Shown one piece after another: positions 33,397 through 43,028 of a stretch of 64,000 nucleotides of DNA. The translations under genes were made by a program, and so were the position numbers. Below the pieces are notes generated by a model. The model searched no databases. It was not told where the DNA came from and worked only from the letters and a program-made list of their open reading frames with translations. The stretch comes from JAPLDB01 sp038206355 (lineage in GTDB: Bacteria > Bacteroidota > Bacteroidia > AKYH767-A > 2013-40CM-41-45). Positions within the stretch are counted from its first letter, which is position 1. Every line of letters begins with the position of its first letter. The stretch is taken from assembly GCA_038206355.1 (NCBI GenBank), contig JBBRAY010000002.1:62001-126000 (forward strand). The letters are read 5' to 3'.

Positions 33397-35688
33397 ATGG
33401 GACTAACTAAAATTAAACTCCTCCTACTCTCTGTATTCTTCGCATCAGCTTCGTATGCACAAAGTATCCGTGGATTTTATGTCAACGGATTCAGTGGTAT
33501 CCTCGGAAACACCACTGCAGAAAACACGCTGTTGAATTATGCCCAGGGAAACGGATTTAATTACCTGTGCCTTTATGATGTTTCAGGATTAAACCTGACA
33601 AGCACTACTGTTAAGAATCAGTTTGCAAGCTTTATCAGTCGTGCAAAAGGTCAGTATGGAATTACCCAGGTTGGCGTTTGCAGTGAGACCTATACTTTTT
33701 TAAGTACCTATATCGTTCCTTATAACATTGGGCGTTCTGCATCTGAGAAAGTTGACGTGCTCAATTTCGAGTTTGAATTTTGGGTTAGCTCTACAATAGC
33801 CGGTCAGTATTGCAGCAAATATTTATCACCGGCAGGATTTTCCTGTGATACAGCGGGAGCATTTGCTTATGCCAAAACACAGTTTCAGTTAATTGACAAT
33901 CTGGCCGCAGCCAACGGACTTATTTCTGAAGTTTATTTCGGATGGCCGAACAAAGGTCAGTTGCAGTGGTTTGCACAACGCGCCGACCGTATTCTTATGC
34001 ATGCATACAGAACCAGTGATGTTGACGTTTACTCTTATTCAAAAGGAAGACTGGAAAATGCAGCTTCAATCAATTCATCAGTAAAGATCATAGTCATTTT
34101 TTCAAGCGAGTCTTCATTTATGGGCCCATGGCTGTCATCACACACCATCACTCAACCTTATACTACCTATGCAGCCGGTTTATCAGCAGAAACTGCTTCA
34201 TGGAAACAATACATCAACCTGCAGGGATACCATTGGTTTAAATATACAACCATGCCTGCAACGACTACGACAACGGTTTCAGCAACTGTTACAGCAGGCG
34301 GTCCAACTACTTTTTGCTCAGGAGGAAATGTGGTACTTACTGCAAACTCCGGGACAGGACAAACTTATCAGTGGACAAAAAACGGCTCAACAATCAGCGG
34401 AGCAACGGCAATCAGTTATACGGCAACTGCATCAGGCAGTTATGCAGTGAAAGTGACTAAGTCGGGAACAACAGCTACTTCTTCAGCCGTTACTGTTACT
34501 GTTTCAACTTCAATCGCAGCACCAACAATCAGTGCAAGTGGTCCTCTTTCATTTTGTCCGGGCGGAAGTGTGGTACTTTCTTCATCCAGCTCAACCGGCA
34601 ACAGGTGGTCAACCAATGCGACAACACAATCAATTACAGTTAGTACTGCCGGCAGTTATACCGTAACACTAACATCAGGATCATGCTCGGCAACTTCAAC
34701 CGCTACTGTCGTTAGTACGTCCACGACTCCGACTAAACCAACAATCAATGTTACCGGCTCAACCAGTATTTGTCCCGGAACCGGAATTACACTTGCATCT
34801 TCAGCAACTACTACCGGTGGATATGTATGGTCAACAGGTGCAACTACAAGGTCAATCGCCGTAACTACAGCAGGCACATATTGGGTGAGGACAGGAACAT
34901 CAACCTGTTATTCCACGTCAACCAATACTGTAACTTCCATGCTTACATCACCGGCAACACCAACCATCACAGTAACCGGCTCAACAAATATCGGTTCAAG
35001 CGGAAGTGTAACGTTAACGTCATCAACTGCTTCTGCTTACCAATGGATTAACGGAGCCACAACGAAGGCGCTTGTTGTAAATACTGCAGGATCATATTGT
35101 GTGACCGTAACAGGCACTAACGGTTGTACAGCTACATCCGCTTACAAAACAATTACATCAAGTACTTGTACACCTCCGGCAGTGCCAACGATTTCATCAA
35201 GCAGCACCACAAATATCCTTGTGAACGGCAGTACTATTGTTCTCACATGCAGCGCTTCTTCAGGTGGATGGCTTTGGTCAAACGGCGCAACGACAAGGTC
35301 AATTAATGTTACAAAGGGTGGAACGTATTCCGTGAAAAATTACAATGCCGGATCTTGTTATTCTTCCTCGCTTCCTGTAACAGTTATCCTTATCTATACT
35401 ACACGCCAGGCCGGTACTTCTGATGAGAAGAGTATCAGCAGCATAGTAACTTATCCAAATCCATCCAACGGACAATTCAATGTATCTTTCAGTTGCGAAA
35501 AAGAACAATCATGCACCATTAGTATCTATGATTTATCCGGACGCATAATCAAAGAGAAAAACATTTCTACAGTTGAAGGAAACAACCTGATAGAAATGAA
35601 TTGCGAAACACTCACTTCAGGATTTTATCTGATGCGCATGACCGGTAAAGACATCAATGAACAGTTGAGATTGTCAATAACAAGATAG
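33397..35688 (+). CDS. Secreted protein with predicted TIM-barrel-like domain and T9SS type A tail, copy 2
   Basis: 763 residues. Signal peptide MGLTKIKLLLLSVFFASASYAQ. The N-terminal domain (about 22-290) is paralogous to the previous protein: SIRGFYVNGFSGILGNT, Glu125-Phe-Glu127-Phe-Trp, RILMHAYR, FSSESSFMGPWLSSH, GYHWFKYTTMP. Then about five Ser/Thr-rich Ig-like modules (about 300-665), each with a W-S-x-G-A-T-x-x-x core such as YVWSTGATTRSIAV. A type A sorting domain ends the protein (TYPNPSNGQFNVSF...IYDLSGRII...LTSGFYLMRM). Differs from copy 1 by having more Ig-like modules and no fibronectin domain. Function unknown; a surface glycosidase or adhesin is possible. Confidence 0.82.
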   Translation: MGLTKIKLLLLSVFFASASYAQSIRGFYVNGFSGILGNTTAENTLLNYAQGNGFNYLCLYDVSGLNLTSTTVKNQFASFISRAKGQYGITQVGVCSETYTFLSTYIVPYNIGRSASEKVDVLNFEFEFWVSSTIAGQYCSKYLSPAGFSCDTAGAFAYAKTQFQLIDNLAAANGLISEVYFGWPNKGQLQWFAQRADRILMHAYRTSDVDVYSYSKGRLENAASINSSVKIIVIFSSESSFMGPWLSSHTITQPYTTYAAGLSAETASWKQYINLQGYHWFKYTTMPATTTTTVSATVTAGGPTTFCSGGNVVLTANSGTGQTYQWTKNGSTISGATAISYTATASGSYAVKVTKSGTTATSSAVTVTVSTSIAAPTISASGPLSFCPGGSVVLSSSSSTGNRWSTNATTQSITVSTAGSYTVTLTSGSCSATSTATVVSTSTTPTKPTINVTGSTSICPGTGITLASSATTTGGYVWSTGATTRSIAVTTAGTYWVRTGTSTCYSTSTNTVTSMLTSPATPTITVTGSTNIGSSGSVTLTSSTASAYQWINGATTKALVVNTAGSYCVTVTGTNGCTATSAYKTITSSTCTPPAVPTISSSSTTNILVNGSTIVLTCSASSGGWLWSNGATTRSINVTKGGTYSVKNYNAGSCYSSSLPVTVILIYTTRQAGTSDEKSISSIVTYPNPSNGQFNVSFSCEKEQSCTISIYDLSGRIIKEKNISTVEGNNLIEMNCETLTSGFYLMRMTGKDINEQLRLSITR

Positions 35689-35709
35689 TAACCAACCCAT
35701 ATCGTAAGA

Positions 35710-35740
35710 AAAGCTGCTCAGTACGGGCAGCTTTTTTTTT
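35710..35740. terminator. Bidirectional terminator between convergent genes
   Basis: AAAGCTGC and GCAGCTTT pair around about 9 bases, with ten T residues after it. It serves the paralogue (+), and its T-run reaches the stop codon of the nuclease gene (-). Confidence 0.85.
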
Positions 35741-38537
35741 ACCTGTTACAGATGTCTTTGAAATCACAATACGTACATCTGTTCTCATCCGTTGTTTGAC
35801 TGAAAGGGACAGCGGGATTAAAAATTTCCGTTAACAGGTTTTTGGTGAGGTTGAAAAATTCAGTGAACTGTTCATTGGTAATTTCATTTCCATCATTGAT
35901 ATAACCAATACCTTCTGAAAGCCTTTGCAGGCGGAACAATCCTGCTTTCACAGGCATATTCCTCTCCTTTTTCTTCAGCAGCATGGAATAAAAAAATGTC
36001 TGGAATTGCTCTTTATAATCAGGTGATTTAAATAATGATTCAATATCCTTAGCCGTACGCTGATCAGGGGAACCTGTTTTGTAATCGACCACCCTCAGCA
36101 CACCATCCACGACATCAACCCTGTCGATGATGCCGTATAAGTTAACCTCTTTGCCTTCGCCCATTGAAACAGGAAGCACAAATTCTTCTTCAAGGTATTT
36201 TACTGCCAGGGGTTGTTTGCTGTCGAATTCTACAATTTTTTTAACCAGTTCAATCAGCACATTTCTCATCAGCAGATTTTTTCCTTCCAGGGCTTCTACT
36301 TCGCTGAATTCTTTTCTGATGGCTTCGTCAACGGCACGTTCACACAACAGCAGAATTTTCTCAAAGTCACTTTTTGCAATTGTTTTGAAAGGAAGATAAA
36401 GGGAATGCATGGCTTCATGCAAAATGGTTCCGAGCATTCCGCCTTCAATAAACTCCTCCTGTTCATCAGGTATTCTTAATTTAGCAATGTATTGAAAGTA
36501 GAACTTCAATGAACATGAGATATAGGAACCCAGCGCAGAGGCAGAAAGCTTTTTTGAAAATTTCAACGGCGTTGTTAGGGGTTCAAAGTAGCGGTTTAAC
36601 TCCTTCATCACAGCATCTGTTTTCTTCACTTCCACTGCCGGAACATTTAATTCACTTACCTGAAGGGCTACATTCCTGTGGATGAGTTTTATTCCCGGAT
36701 TTCGCAAAAGCAATTCATTTTCTATCTGCAAAAGGAAACGGCTTTTTTCTCCTCCTGAAAAGTTTTTTACCTCCGTATTGTAAATGAGATAAATATTTTT
36801 TGCGCGCTGCAGCAACCTGTAAAAGTGATAAGCCGCAATGGCATTGTGTGCTTCAAAAGTCGGCAGGCCAAATGCCCTTCTTATCGTATATGGAATAAAA
36901 GACGGATGATGGCTGGCAGGCGGAAGAACATCTTCGTTCAATGAAAGGATGATCAGGTTTTCAAAGTCCAGCACGCGCGTTTCGAGAAAACCCATAACCT
37001 GAAGGCCTTTCAACGGTTCCCCTGTAAATGGAATACGCGTGGACATTACCACTTCATTCAACAGTGCCCTGAATGTTTCCACAGAAATCTCTTCCGGATA
37101 TTTTTTGAGTATCTCTTCCAGCTTTTTGAAACGTGTATAGAAATAATAAATGTATTCCTTTTCAATAGACTGCATCCCGCTCTTTTCATTCCTGATGGAC
37201 TCTATCAGCAGTGAAAAAAAACTGTTGAAATAATCCATCGCACTACCCAATGAATCAAATCCGGAAAACAGCACTTTTAAAGCCTGAGAAACTTTTCCTT
37301 CTGTCAGTGCTGACTGGTTGATTCTTATCTCCGGCTTTAACCTGAATGCATCGAGCCATTTATTGATTCCTTCATAATCAGTAAACTGAATATAAGGGTG
37401 TGAAAGCAGTGAAACAACGTGTTTAAAATAAAATGACTTACCCTTGAACGATTTTTGCAACTCAAAAAGTGATTCCGTTAAACTGAAAAGCGGCGATGCA
37501 CTCAAGGGATAACCCATCGTTACATTCACATCCTCCACTCCTTGCGGAAGTGCATACAATACGGGCATCAGCAATTGCTCATCGGGAAGAACGATAGCAG
37601 TATTGTTCATCGTCTCAGGATCGAGCGGCATCTCACTGATGATTTGTCCCGCTGTTTTTGCCTGCAATACCTGCAGTGGAACACCGATCATCTCTATTTT
37701 TTTCCCGTCATGCGCCAAAAGATTTTCCTTCCATGAATACCCTTCGCTGATCAGATTATTTTTTCGGATAAAAGTGCCCGCTTCCTGTCTTTGGTCATCC
37801 GTATAATAAGTGTCAGCATCAAAATAAACAGTAGCTGTCTTATTCTTTATGAAATGACTGATGATTTTTTCTTCTGCTGCCGATAGGGAATAAAATCCGG
37901 CAAAAATATGGTGACTGAATTCCGACTTTACCGATCCATCCTCCAAACCTTCCGCTACTGACCGCACTGACAGGCCTTCGTAAACCATGTTCTTCCTTTT
38001 GAGAACGGTGGTGAACTCCAAATATATTTGTTCCAGGTGCTTCCAGTTTTCGTGAAATGCCTTCCTGATCTTACCCTGCTCCCTGTCAAAAAATATTTTC
38101 CAGAATTCCCTGATGCGTTGCATGTCTTCCTCCGCCAATTCAAACTGTTCGTCAATTTCCTTTAATTCAGAGATAGAAGAGAACAGTTTTTTTCCGTCGG
38201 CAAGCGCGCTGTCAACTTCATCAAAATCGCTTAATAGCATTACACCCCAGGGATAAAATTTATCAAAGGATTCACCGTGGAAATATTTTTTATAGACCTG
38301 ATACAATTCAAATATCAGGTCCAGGTCGTCGCCGGGATTATACTTAGACAAGGACTGCACAAAATCTTCTATTGAAAAAACCGCGGGCGACCATGCAGGT
38401 GCAGTGAGCTTTGAACTGTATCTCTTTTTGAAGTACAATCCTGCCCTGCGGGTGGGAAATACAAGACACAAACGGGAAATATCATTGCCATGCCTGTTCA
38501 ATAAATCATCAACCAGTTTTTCGAGAAAAGAATCCAT
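35739..38537 (-). CDS. AddB-like PD-(D/E)XK nuclease with C-terminal iron-sulfur cysteines
   Basis: 932 residues. The N-terminal two-thirds is a degenerate helicase-like region (LCLVFPTRRAGLYFKKRYSS near the start, where Walker A would be). The C-terminal nuclease domain shows GIIDRVDVVDGVLRVVDYKTGSPDQ with Asp and Asp-Tyr-Lys of the RecB-type core. Cys921, Cys924 and Cys930 (CTYCDFKDIC), with an earlier Cys in YISCSLKFYFQ, form the AddB-type 4Fe-4S site. In Bacteroidota this protein pairs with a UvrD/AddA-like helicase-nuclease for double-strand break repair; that partner is not adjacent here and may be encoded elsewhere. Confidence 0.88.
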   Translation of the reverse strand: MDSFLEKLVDDLLNRHGNDISRLCLVFPTRRAGLYFKKRYSSKLTAPAWSPAVFSIEDFVQSLSKYNPGDDLDLIFELYQVYKKYFHGESFDKFYPWGVMLLSDFDEVDSALADGKKLFSSISELKEIDEQFELAEEDMQRIREFWKIFFDREQGKIRKAFHENWKHLEQIYLEFTTVLKRKNMVYEGLSVRSVAEGLEDGSVKSEFSHHIFAGFYSLSAAEEKIISHFIKNKTATVYFDADTYYTDDQRQEAGTFIRKNNLISEGYSWKENLLAHDGKKIEMIGVPLQVLQAKTAGQIISEMPLDPETMNNTAIVLPDEQLLMPVLYALPQGVEDVNVTMGYPLSASPLFSLTESLFELQKSFKGKSFYFKHVVSLLSHPYIQFTDYEGINKWLDAFRLKPEIRINQSALTEGKVSQALKVLFSGFDSLGSAMDYFNSFFSLLIESIRNEKSGMQSIEKEYIYYFYTRFKKLEEILKKYPEEISVETFRALLNEVVMSTRIPFTGEPLKGLQVMGFLETRVLDFENLIILSLNEDVLPPASHHPSFIPYTIRRAFGLPTFEAHNAIAAYHFYRLLQRAKNIYLIYNTEVKNFSGGEKSRFLLQIENELLLRNPGIKLIHRNVALQVSELNVPAVEVKKTDAVMKELNRYFEPLTTPLKFSKKLSASALGSYISCSLKFYFQYIAKLRIPDEQEEFIEGGMLGTILHEAMHSLYLPFKTIAKSDFEKILLLCERAVDEAIRKEFSEVEALEGKNLLMRNVLIELVKKIVEFDSKQPLAVKYLEEEFVLPVSMGEGKEVNLYGIIDRVDVVDGVLRVVDYKTGSPDQRTAKDIESLFKSPDYKEQFQTFFYSMLLKKKERNMPVKAGLFRLQRLSEGIGYINDGNEITNEQFTEFFNLTKNLLTEIFNPAVPFSQTTDENRCTYCDFKDICNR

Positions 38538-38616
38538 TGGATAAAGTAGGGATGCAATATCTGAAAAATTGCTCGTCTGACAGTTTCAAATGTGGATGCC
38601 CATGAATCATTTCCGT

Positions 38617-38624
38617 TACATTTG
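38617..38624 (+). promoter_or_regulatory. -7 promoter element TACATTTG
   Basis: Exact TAnnTTTG, 11 bases before the ATG of the porin gene. A -33 element is not clear. Confidence 0.5.
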
Positions 38625-38635
38625 TCGGGACGTTT

Positions 38636-40501
38636 ATGAAGGGTCTGGTAAATAAATCAATATTTCTTCTCCTGCTTTTTTCAACCCGGGCTGCATTGGG
38701 AACTTCCGATGACAGCACCAAGGTAAATATCCCTGCGATTATCAGGTATACATCAGGGCAAAGTGATATAGGTGGTAATTTAAAATTCCTTCCACTGGAT
38801 TCAACGCTGGATGATATTCAGATTTTCAATCCGTCAATCAGATATTTTTACAATGATCTTGGAAATATAGGCAGTGCTTCAGAGGCATTGTTGTTTTCGA
38901 TTTCCCCCAGGACCCTTACTGCATTTGGCAATAGTACTTTTGAACTTTACAAATGGACTCCTTCAAATGTCCGCTTTTATAAAACGAACAAACGATTTTC
39001 CAACCTGGACTATCATCTCAGCGGAGGCAAAGAACAACAGATCACGCTCACGCTTGCACAAAACATCCTTCCAAACTGGAATGCAGGGATAGATTTTAGC
39101 CGCAGGGCATCATTGGGTTTTCTCAGCAACGGCAAGACATTCACTACCAATTTTGATTTCTTTACGTGGTACCATTTGCCCAATGATCGCTATCATGTAT
39201 TTGCCTCTGCAACATGGAATTCATTAGTGAACGAAGTAAATGGCGGACTGGCGAATGATTCTCTTTACGACAGCAACAATTTTTCGAATACGGATTTGAA
39301 AGGATTGAAAGTTGCGCTGTCAGACGCAACCCAGCATGTACGAAATCATATTTTTTCACTCACTCATTATTATGACCTGCTGACTAAAAAAGATTCTTCC
39401 GGAAAGGCAATGCCCTTCCTCCGATTTGCACATCGCAGTGAATATGAACGTTCGTCGTATGAATACAACGACAACAATTCCGACACAGCATTTTACACCC
39501 ACAACTATTTCAATTCAGATATTGATGACTCACTCCATTTTGATCAGTGGGTCAACAGAATTTCCCTGCAGGCATTTCGCACTTTCGAAAATTTCAAACC
39601 GGTACACCGTGCTTCGGCAGAAATTACCGGAGGCAGCCAGTGGTTTAATTATGAGCAACTATACGATACTACACTGACTAATTATTTTGCTGAAGCACGA
39701 TTTCGGACTGAAGGAGAAAGGCGATTGACTGGAATTGACATAACCGGTCGTTACATTTTGAGCGGGGCAAATGAAAAAGATTATTTGTTCCGGCTTAATT
39801 TCCGGTTTCCATTGATATGGGGCGCAGCAATGAATATTGGTCTTCAGACTTCTGCTGAGTCACCATCATTGTTTCAGCATTTTTATGAGTCAGATCATGC
39901 TATCTGGCACAATGATTTTGACAAAACAACATCAAAACAATTTTTCTTCGGGGTTAATTTTGAGAAATATCTTTTTAGTATAAATGGTACAAGCACAGTC
40001 GTGGGACGATATATTTATTTTGGTACGCTTGCAGAACCGGTGCAGTCTCATGATTCTGTTCGGGTCAATGTATTGTCGGTTCAAAAGGATTTCAGGTTTT
40101 GGAAATTCGGGTTTAATAATTCTTTCTGGATTCAAAAAACCGACAATGAGGTAATCAGTTTGCCGGGAATTGTTTCACATCACACTTTATTCATTGAAGA
40201 CCGCTTCTTCAAAAAAAAATTAGCCACACAAATCGGATTTGATGTCCACTACTCTTCATCCTATTATGCAAATGCATATTCACCTGCCGCATCGGTTTTT
40301 TACACTCAGGATAGCGTTAAAACCAATGATTATCCTTTGATTGATTTCTACGTGAATTTCAGTATTAAAAGGGCGAGGATGTTCATAAAACTGCAAAATA
40401 TTGGCGACAACTTAGTTGCGAATAATTATGTGAACACACCGCACTATCCAATGCCGGGGCTATTGATTCAGTTTGGGATCAACTGGAGGTTTTATGATTG
40501 A
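38636..40501 (+). CDS. Putative porin, outer-membrane beta-barrel
   Basis: 621 residues. Signal peptide MKGLVNKSIFLLLLFSTRAALG. The remainder is beta-barrel-like with alternating aromatic residues and turns, and the DYHLSGGKEQQITLTLAQNI and FEKYLFSING segments fit the Bacteroidota putative porin family (Porin_10 type). It ends in WRFYD rather than a terminal Phe. Substrate unknown. Divergent from the AddB-like gene across a 98-base spacer containing its promoter. Confidence 0.82.
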   Translation: MKGLVNKSIFLLLLFSTRAALGTSDDSTKVNIPAIIRYTSGQSDIGGNLKFLPLDSTLDDIQIFNPSIRYFYNDLGNIGSASEALLFSISPRTLTAFGNSTFELYKWTPSNVRFYKTNKRFSNLDYHLSGGKEQQITLTLAQNILPNWNAGIDFSRRASLGFLSNGKTFTTNFDFFTWYHLPNDRYHVFASATWNSLVNEVNGGLANDSLYDSNNFSNTDLKGLKVALSDATQHVRNHIFSLTHYYDLLTKKDSSGKAMPFLRFAHRSEYERSSYEYNDNNSDTAFYTHNYFNSDIDDSLHFDQWVNRISLQAFRTFENFKPVHRASAEITGGSQWFNYEQLYDTTLTNYFAEARFRTEGERRLTGIDITGRYILSGANEKDYLFRLNFRFPLIWGAAMNIGLQTSAESPSLFQHFYESDHAIWHNDFDKTTSKQFFFGVNFEKYLFSINGTSTVVGRYIYFGTLAEPVQSHDSVRVNVLSVQKDFRFWKFGFNNSFWIQKTDNEVISLPGIVSHHTLFIEDRFFKKKLATQIGFDVHYSSSYYANAYSPAASVFYTQDSVKTNDYPLIDFYVNFSIKRARMFIKLQNIGDNLVANNYVNTPHYPMPGLLIQFGINWRFYD

Positions 40502-40608
40502 AATGGGAAATGGTTTATTAGTTTAATGGTTTAATAGTTAAGTAGTTTGTTCGTTTTGCATTTTGAAATTTGGGATTACGATCATGACTACGAAAATCAT
40601 TCTATTCC

Positions 40609-40640
40609 CAAATCAACTTCTCATCAAATCAACTTCTCAC
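40609..40640. repeat. Tandem 16-bp repeat, two units
   Basis: CAAATCAACTTCTCAT is followed directly by CAAATCAACTTCTCAC. It lies in the spacer between the convergent porin and DUF1569 genes, together with GTTTAATAGTTAAG-like words at about 40515-40550. Confidence 0.8.
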
Positions 40641-40644
40641 CCAA

Positions 40645-41109
40645 CTACTCCATCAATCCAAACTGCCTTGCATGATGTGCGAGGTGTTTGTAATGCATTT
40701 TCAACCATTCATCATAATTGCATAAACCAAAAGCCGGATGGGCTGTTATTTTGCCCGGTTCATTTTTGAAAGCGGTATAAAAATTATTCATCTCAGAAAG
40801 ATATTCTGTTTTAGCCTCGTCAAGATTATTGAGTCGGAGCAGTAATGGCTCACCGGTATTCAATGGATTCACCGTTCCCGGCCGGAACTGTTTTTCACTT
40901 TCAAGAAAGCGTTTGAATGCCGGCAATTGCTCCTCAGGAGTAATGATTTTCGCAGGGTTCTTGCCGCTTGCGATGCGGAGATAATCAGAGAGGTGTTCCA
41001 CCATCTGCTGTGCATTCATCAGCCCCCATTTACGAGGAGTATCGGGAGTCAGCTTTTTCAGCAACTCAGGAAATTCATTGTTGATGAAATTCAATTTTTC
41101 GTTTTCCAT
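40645..41109 (-). CDS. DUF1569 (DinB-like) protein
   Basis: 154 residues, a four-helix bundle of the DinB/YfiT type. LMNAQQMVEHLSDYLRIASGK provides a first His, and MHYKHLAHHARQFGLME the C-terminal metal-site His residues. Members are thought to be thiol- or metal-dependent transferases, but this subfamily is uncharacterised. It lies 3 bases downstream of the carbonic-anhydrase-like gene and is probably in its operon. Confidence 0.82.
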   Translation of the reverse strand: MENEKLNFINNEFPELLKKLTPDTPRKWGLMNAQQMVEHLSDYLRIASGKNPAKIITPEEQLPAFKRFLESEKQFRPGTVNPLNTGEPLLLRLNNLDEAKTEYLSEMNNFYTAFKNEPGKITAHPAFGLCNYDEWLKMHYKHLAHHARQFGLME

Positions 41110-41112
41110 AGT

Positions 41113-41712
41113 TTATTTTTTGTGTGACCTCCAGGTCTTATAAATGTCCTGTTGCTTCGGGCGATCATTCGGAATTTCACGCAATGGCTCGCATGGCTTT
41201 AAGGTAGCATACAGCTCGACCGGCAATTCCTGATAAAGTTTTGTTCCTTTTGATTTCCACTTCAACATATCATCACTCACATCTTTAATAATTTTTGCAG
41301 GGTTACCCACTACAATTTTTCTTTCGGGGATGATCATTCCTTCCGGAACAAATGCAAGCGCGCCAATGATACAGTGGTCACCAACAATAACGTTATCCAT
41401 TAAAACTGCATTCATCCCGACCAATACATTTTTACCAATTGTGCTGCCATGAATAATGGCGCCATGGCCGATATGTGCGGCTTCCATCAATCTTACTGTG
41501 ACTCCGGGAAACATATGAATGGTACAATTCTCCTGAACGTTACATCCATCTTCAATGATAATTTCTCCCCAATCGCCACGGATAGCAGCACCCGGCCCGA
41601 TGTACACATCACGACCGATGATGACATTTCCAGTTACCGTCGCATTCGGGTGGATGAATGATGACTCATGCACGACAGGACGATAACCATTGAATTCAAA
41701 AATATTTGACAT
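41113..41712 (-). CDS. Gamma-carbonic-anhydrase-like left-handed beta-helix protein (PaaY type)
   Basis: 199 residues of hexapeptide repeats (VTGNVIIGRDVYIGPGAAI, HIGHGAIIHGSTIGKNVLVGMNAV) that form a left-handed beta helix. The zinc ligands expected from the family are the His in NCTIHMFPG and the two in HIGHGAIIHG. The C-terminal extension (KGTKLYQELPVELYATLKPCEPL) matches PaaY rather than shorter gamma-carbonic anhydrases. No phenylacetate (paa) genes are nearby, so a hydratase or thioesterase role in that pathway is not supported by context. Confidence 0.85.
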   Translation of the reverse strand: MSNIFEFNGYRPVVHESSFIHPNATVTGNVIIGRDVYIGPGAAIRGDWGEIIIEDGCNVQENCTIHMFPGVTVRLMEAAHIGHGAIIHGSTIGKNVLVGMNAVLMDNVIVGDHCIIGALAFVPEGMIIPERKIVVGNPAKIIKDVSDDMLKWKSKGTKLYQELPVELYATLKPCEPLREIPNDRPKQQDIYKTWRSHKK

Positions 41713-41733
41713 GATGATTTTCTCAATAGGAAA

Positions 41734-41741
41734 CGAAAGTA
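41734..41741 (-). promoter_or_regulatory. -7 promoter element TACTTTCG
   Basis: Minus strand, fits TAnnTTYG, 21 bases before ATG 41712; probably drives the two-gene unit. Confidence 0.5.
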
Positions 41742-41760
41742 ATGGTAAAATTGAAACCTG

Positions 41761-43023
41761 TTACCTCAGAATTTCAAGTCTGTATGCATCGAGTTTAATA
41801 AATACAAAAAGCAGGATGGTGAACGACCACAAAGAAGATCCGCCGTAGCTGAAAAACGGCAATGGAATTCCGATTACCGGCGCAAGTCCGACCGTCATTC
41901 CGATATTTACCATCAGGTGAAAAAATAAAATACAGGCCACGCCATAACCGTAGATCCGTGAGTACTGCGACCGCTGCCTTTCTGCGACATAGATGATCCT
42001 CCAGAGCAGTAGCATGAACAGTCCGATCACCAGCGCGCTACCGGCAAATCCCCACTCCTCACCTACTGTACAAAAAATAAAATCTGTGCTTTGTTCGGGA
42101 ACAAAATCAAATTTCGTTTGTGTGCCTTGCAGGAATCCCTTCCCGAAAAAACCTCCTGATCCAATGGCAATTTTGCTCTGGTTAACATTATATCCCGCAC
42201 CCTTCGGATCAATTTCTTTTCCAAGCAATACATTTATTCTTGTTCGCTGGTGCTCCTGGAGAATGTGGTTAAATGAATAGTCAACGCTGAAGACGATGGC
42301 AGAAGCAATCAAAGCCCCTGCAGCAATAATCAAAATGTTTTGTCTCTTCTTTCTCACAAAAAAATAAAACACCAGGGCGATTCCACCAATCACACCGAAT
42401 AAAATGTATTGAGGGACAAGCAAGGTGAGTACAAATAATACGGCCGCAACAAATCCGAAAATCAGGATGTTTCCGGAAAGGCCTTCTCGGTAGAGCACAA
42501 AAATAAATGACGCATAAACAAGTGCTGATCCGGTATCATTCTGAAGCAATATCAATACTGCGGGCAAACTGATGATGAGTAAAGAAATAACTTTAGTCTT
42601 CATGTCTTTCATTCTGATATCGAGGGTACTTAAAAATTTTGCAAGCGCCATATTCGTTGCAAACTTTGCAAACTCACTCGGTTGTAGTTTAAAACTTCCG
42701 ATGTCAATCCAGCTTACCGCGCCTTTGACATCCCGTGCAACGATGAGGACGACGAGCAACAGGAGAATAAACAGAATGTAAATGGGATACGAGAAAGCCG
42801 CGAAAAATTTTCCGTCAATGATGAGAATGCTCAATGCGATCAACAACGCACCGCCAATCCAGATGGCCTGTTTACCATAATTCTGGCTGAGGTCCATTAT
42901 GCTCTGGTGCTCGTCATTATAAACTGCAGCGTAAATACTCAGCCAGCCCATGGCTACCAGTAGCATAAAGATGATTACCATCCAGCGGTCAATGTTCTGT
43001 AATATTCCTCCCTGGTGACGCAT
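41761..43023 (-). CDS. rodA: RodA, SEDS peptidoglycan glycosyltransferase
   Basis: 420 residues with about ten membrane helices. It polymerises glycan strands during cell elongation with PBP2. SEDS motifs are visible: DVKGAVSWIDIGSFKLQPSEFAKFA, GKGFLQGTQTKFDFVPEQSTDFIFCTVGEEWGF, and the C-terminal VIGIPLPFFSYGGSSLW. It starts 5 bases after the mrdA stop and ends the mre/mrd operon. Confidence 0.96.
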   Translation of the reverse strand: MRHQGGILQNIDRWMVIIFMLLVAMGWLSIYAAVYNDEHQSIMDLSQNYGKQAIWIGGALLIALSILIIDGKFFAAFSYPIYILFILLLLVVLIVARDVKGAVSWIDIGSFKLQPSEFAKFATNMALAKFLSTLDIRMKDMKTKVISLLIISLPAVLILLQNDTGSALVYASFIFVLYREGLSGNILIFGFVAAVLFVLTLLVPQYILFGVIGGIALVFYFFVRKKRQNILIIAAGALIASAIVFSVDYSFNHILQEHQRTRINVLLGKEIDPKGAGYNVNQSKIAIGSGGFFGKGFLQGTQTKFDFVPEQSTDFIFCTVGEEWGFAGSALVIGLFMLLLWRIIYVAERQRSQYSRIYGYGVACILFFHLMVNIGMTVGLAPVIGIPLPFFSYGGSSLWSFTILLFVFIKLDAYRLEILR

Positions 43024-43028
43024 TTATT

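Noticed and set aside
34656..34877. Val-rich frame antisense to the second paralogue
   Set aside because: Product of the Thr/Ser-rich repeat on the other strand (ACA/ACT read as TGT/AGT neighbours), not a gene.
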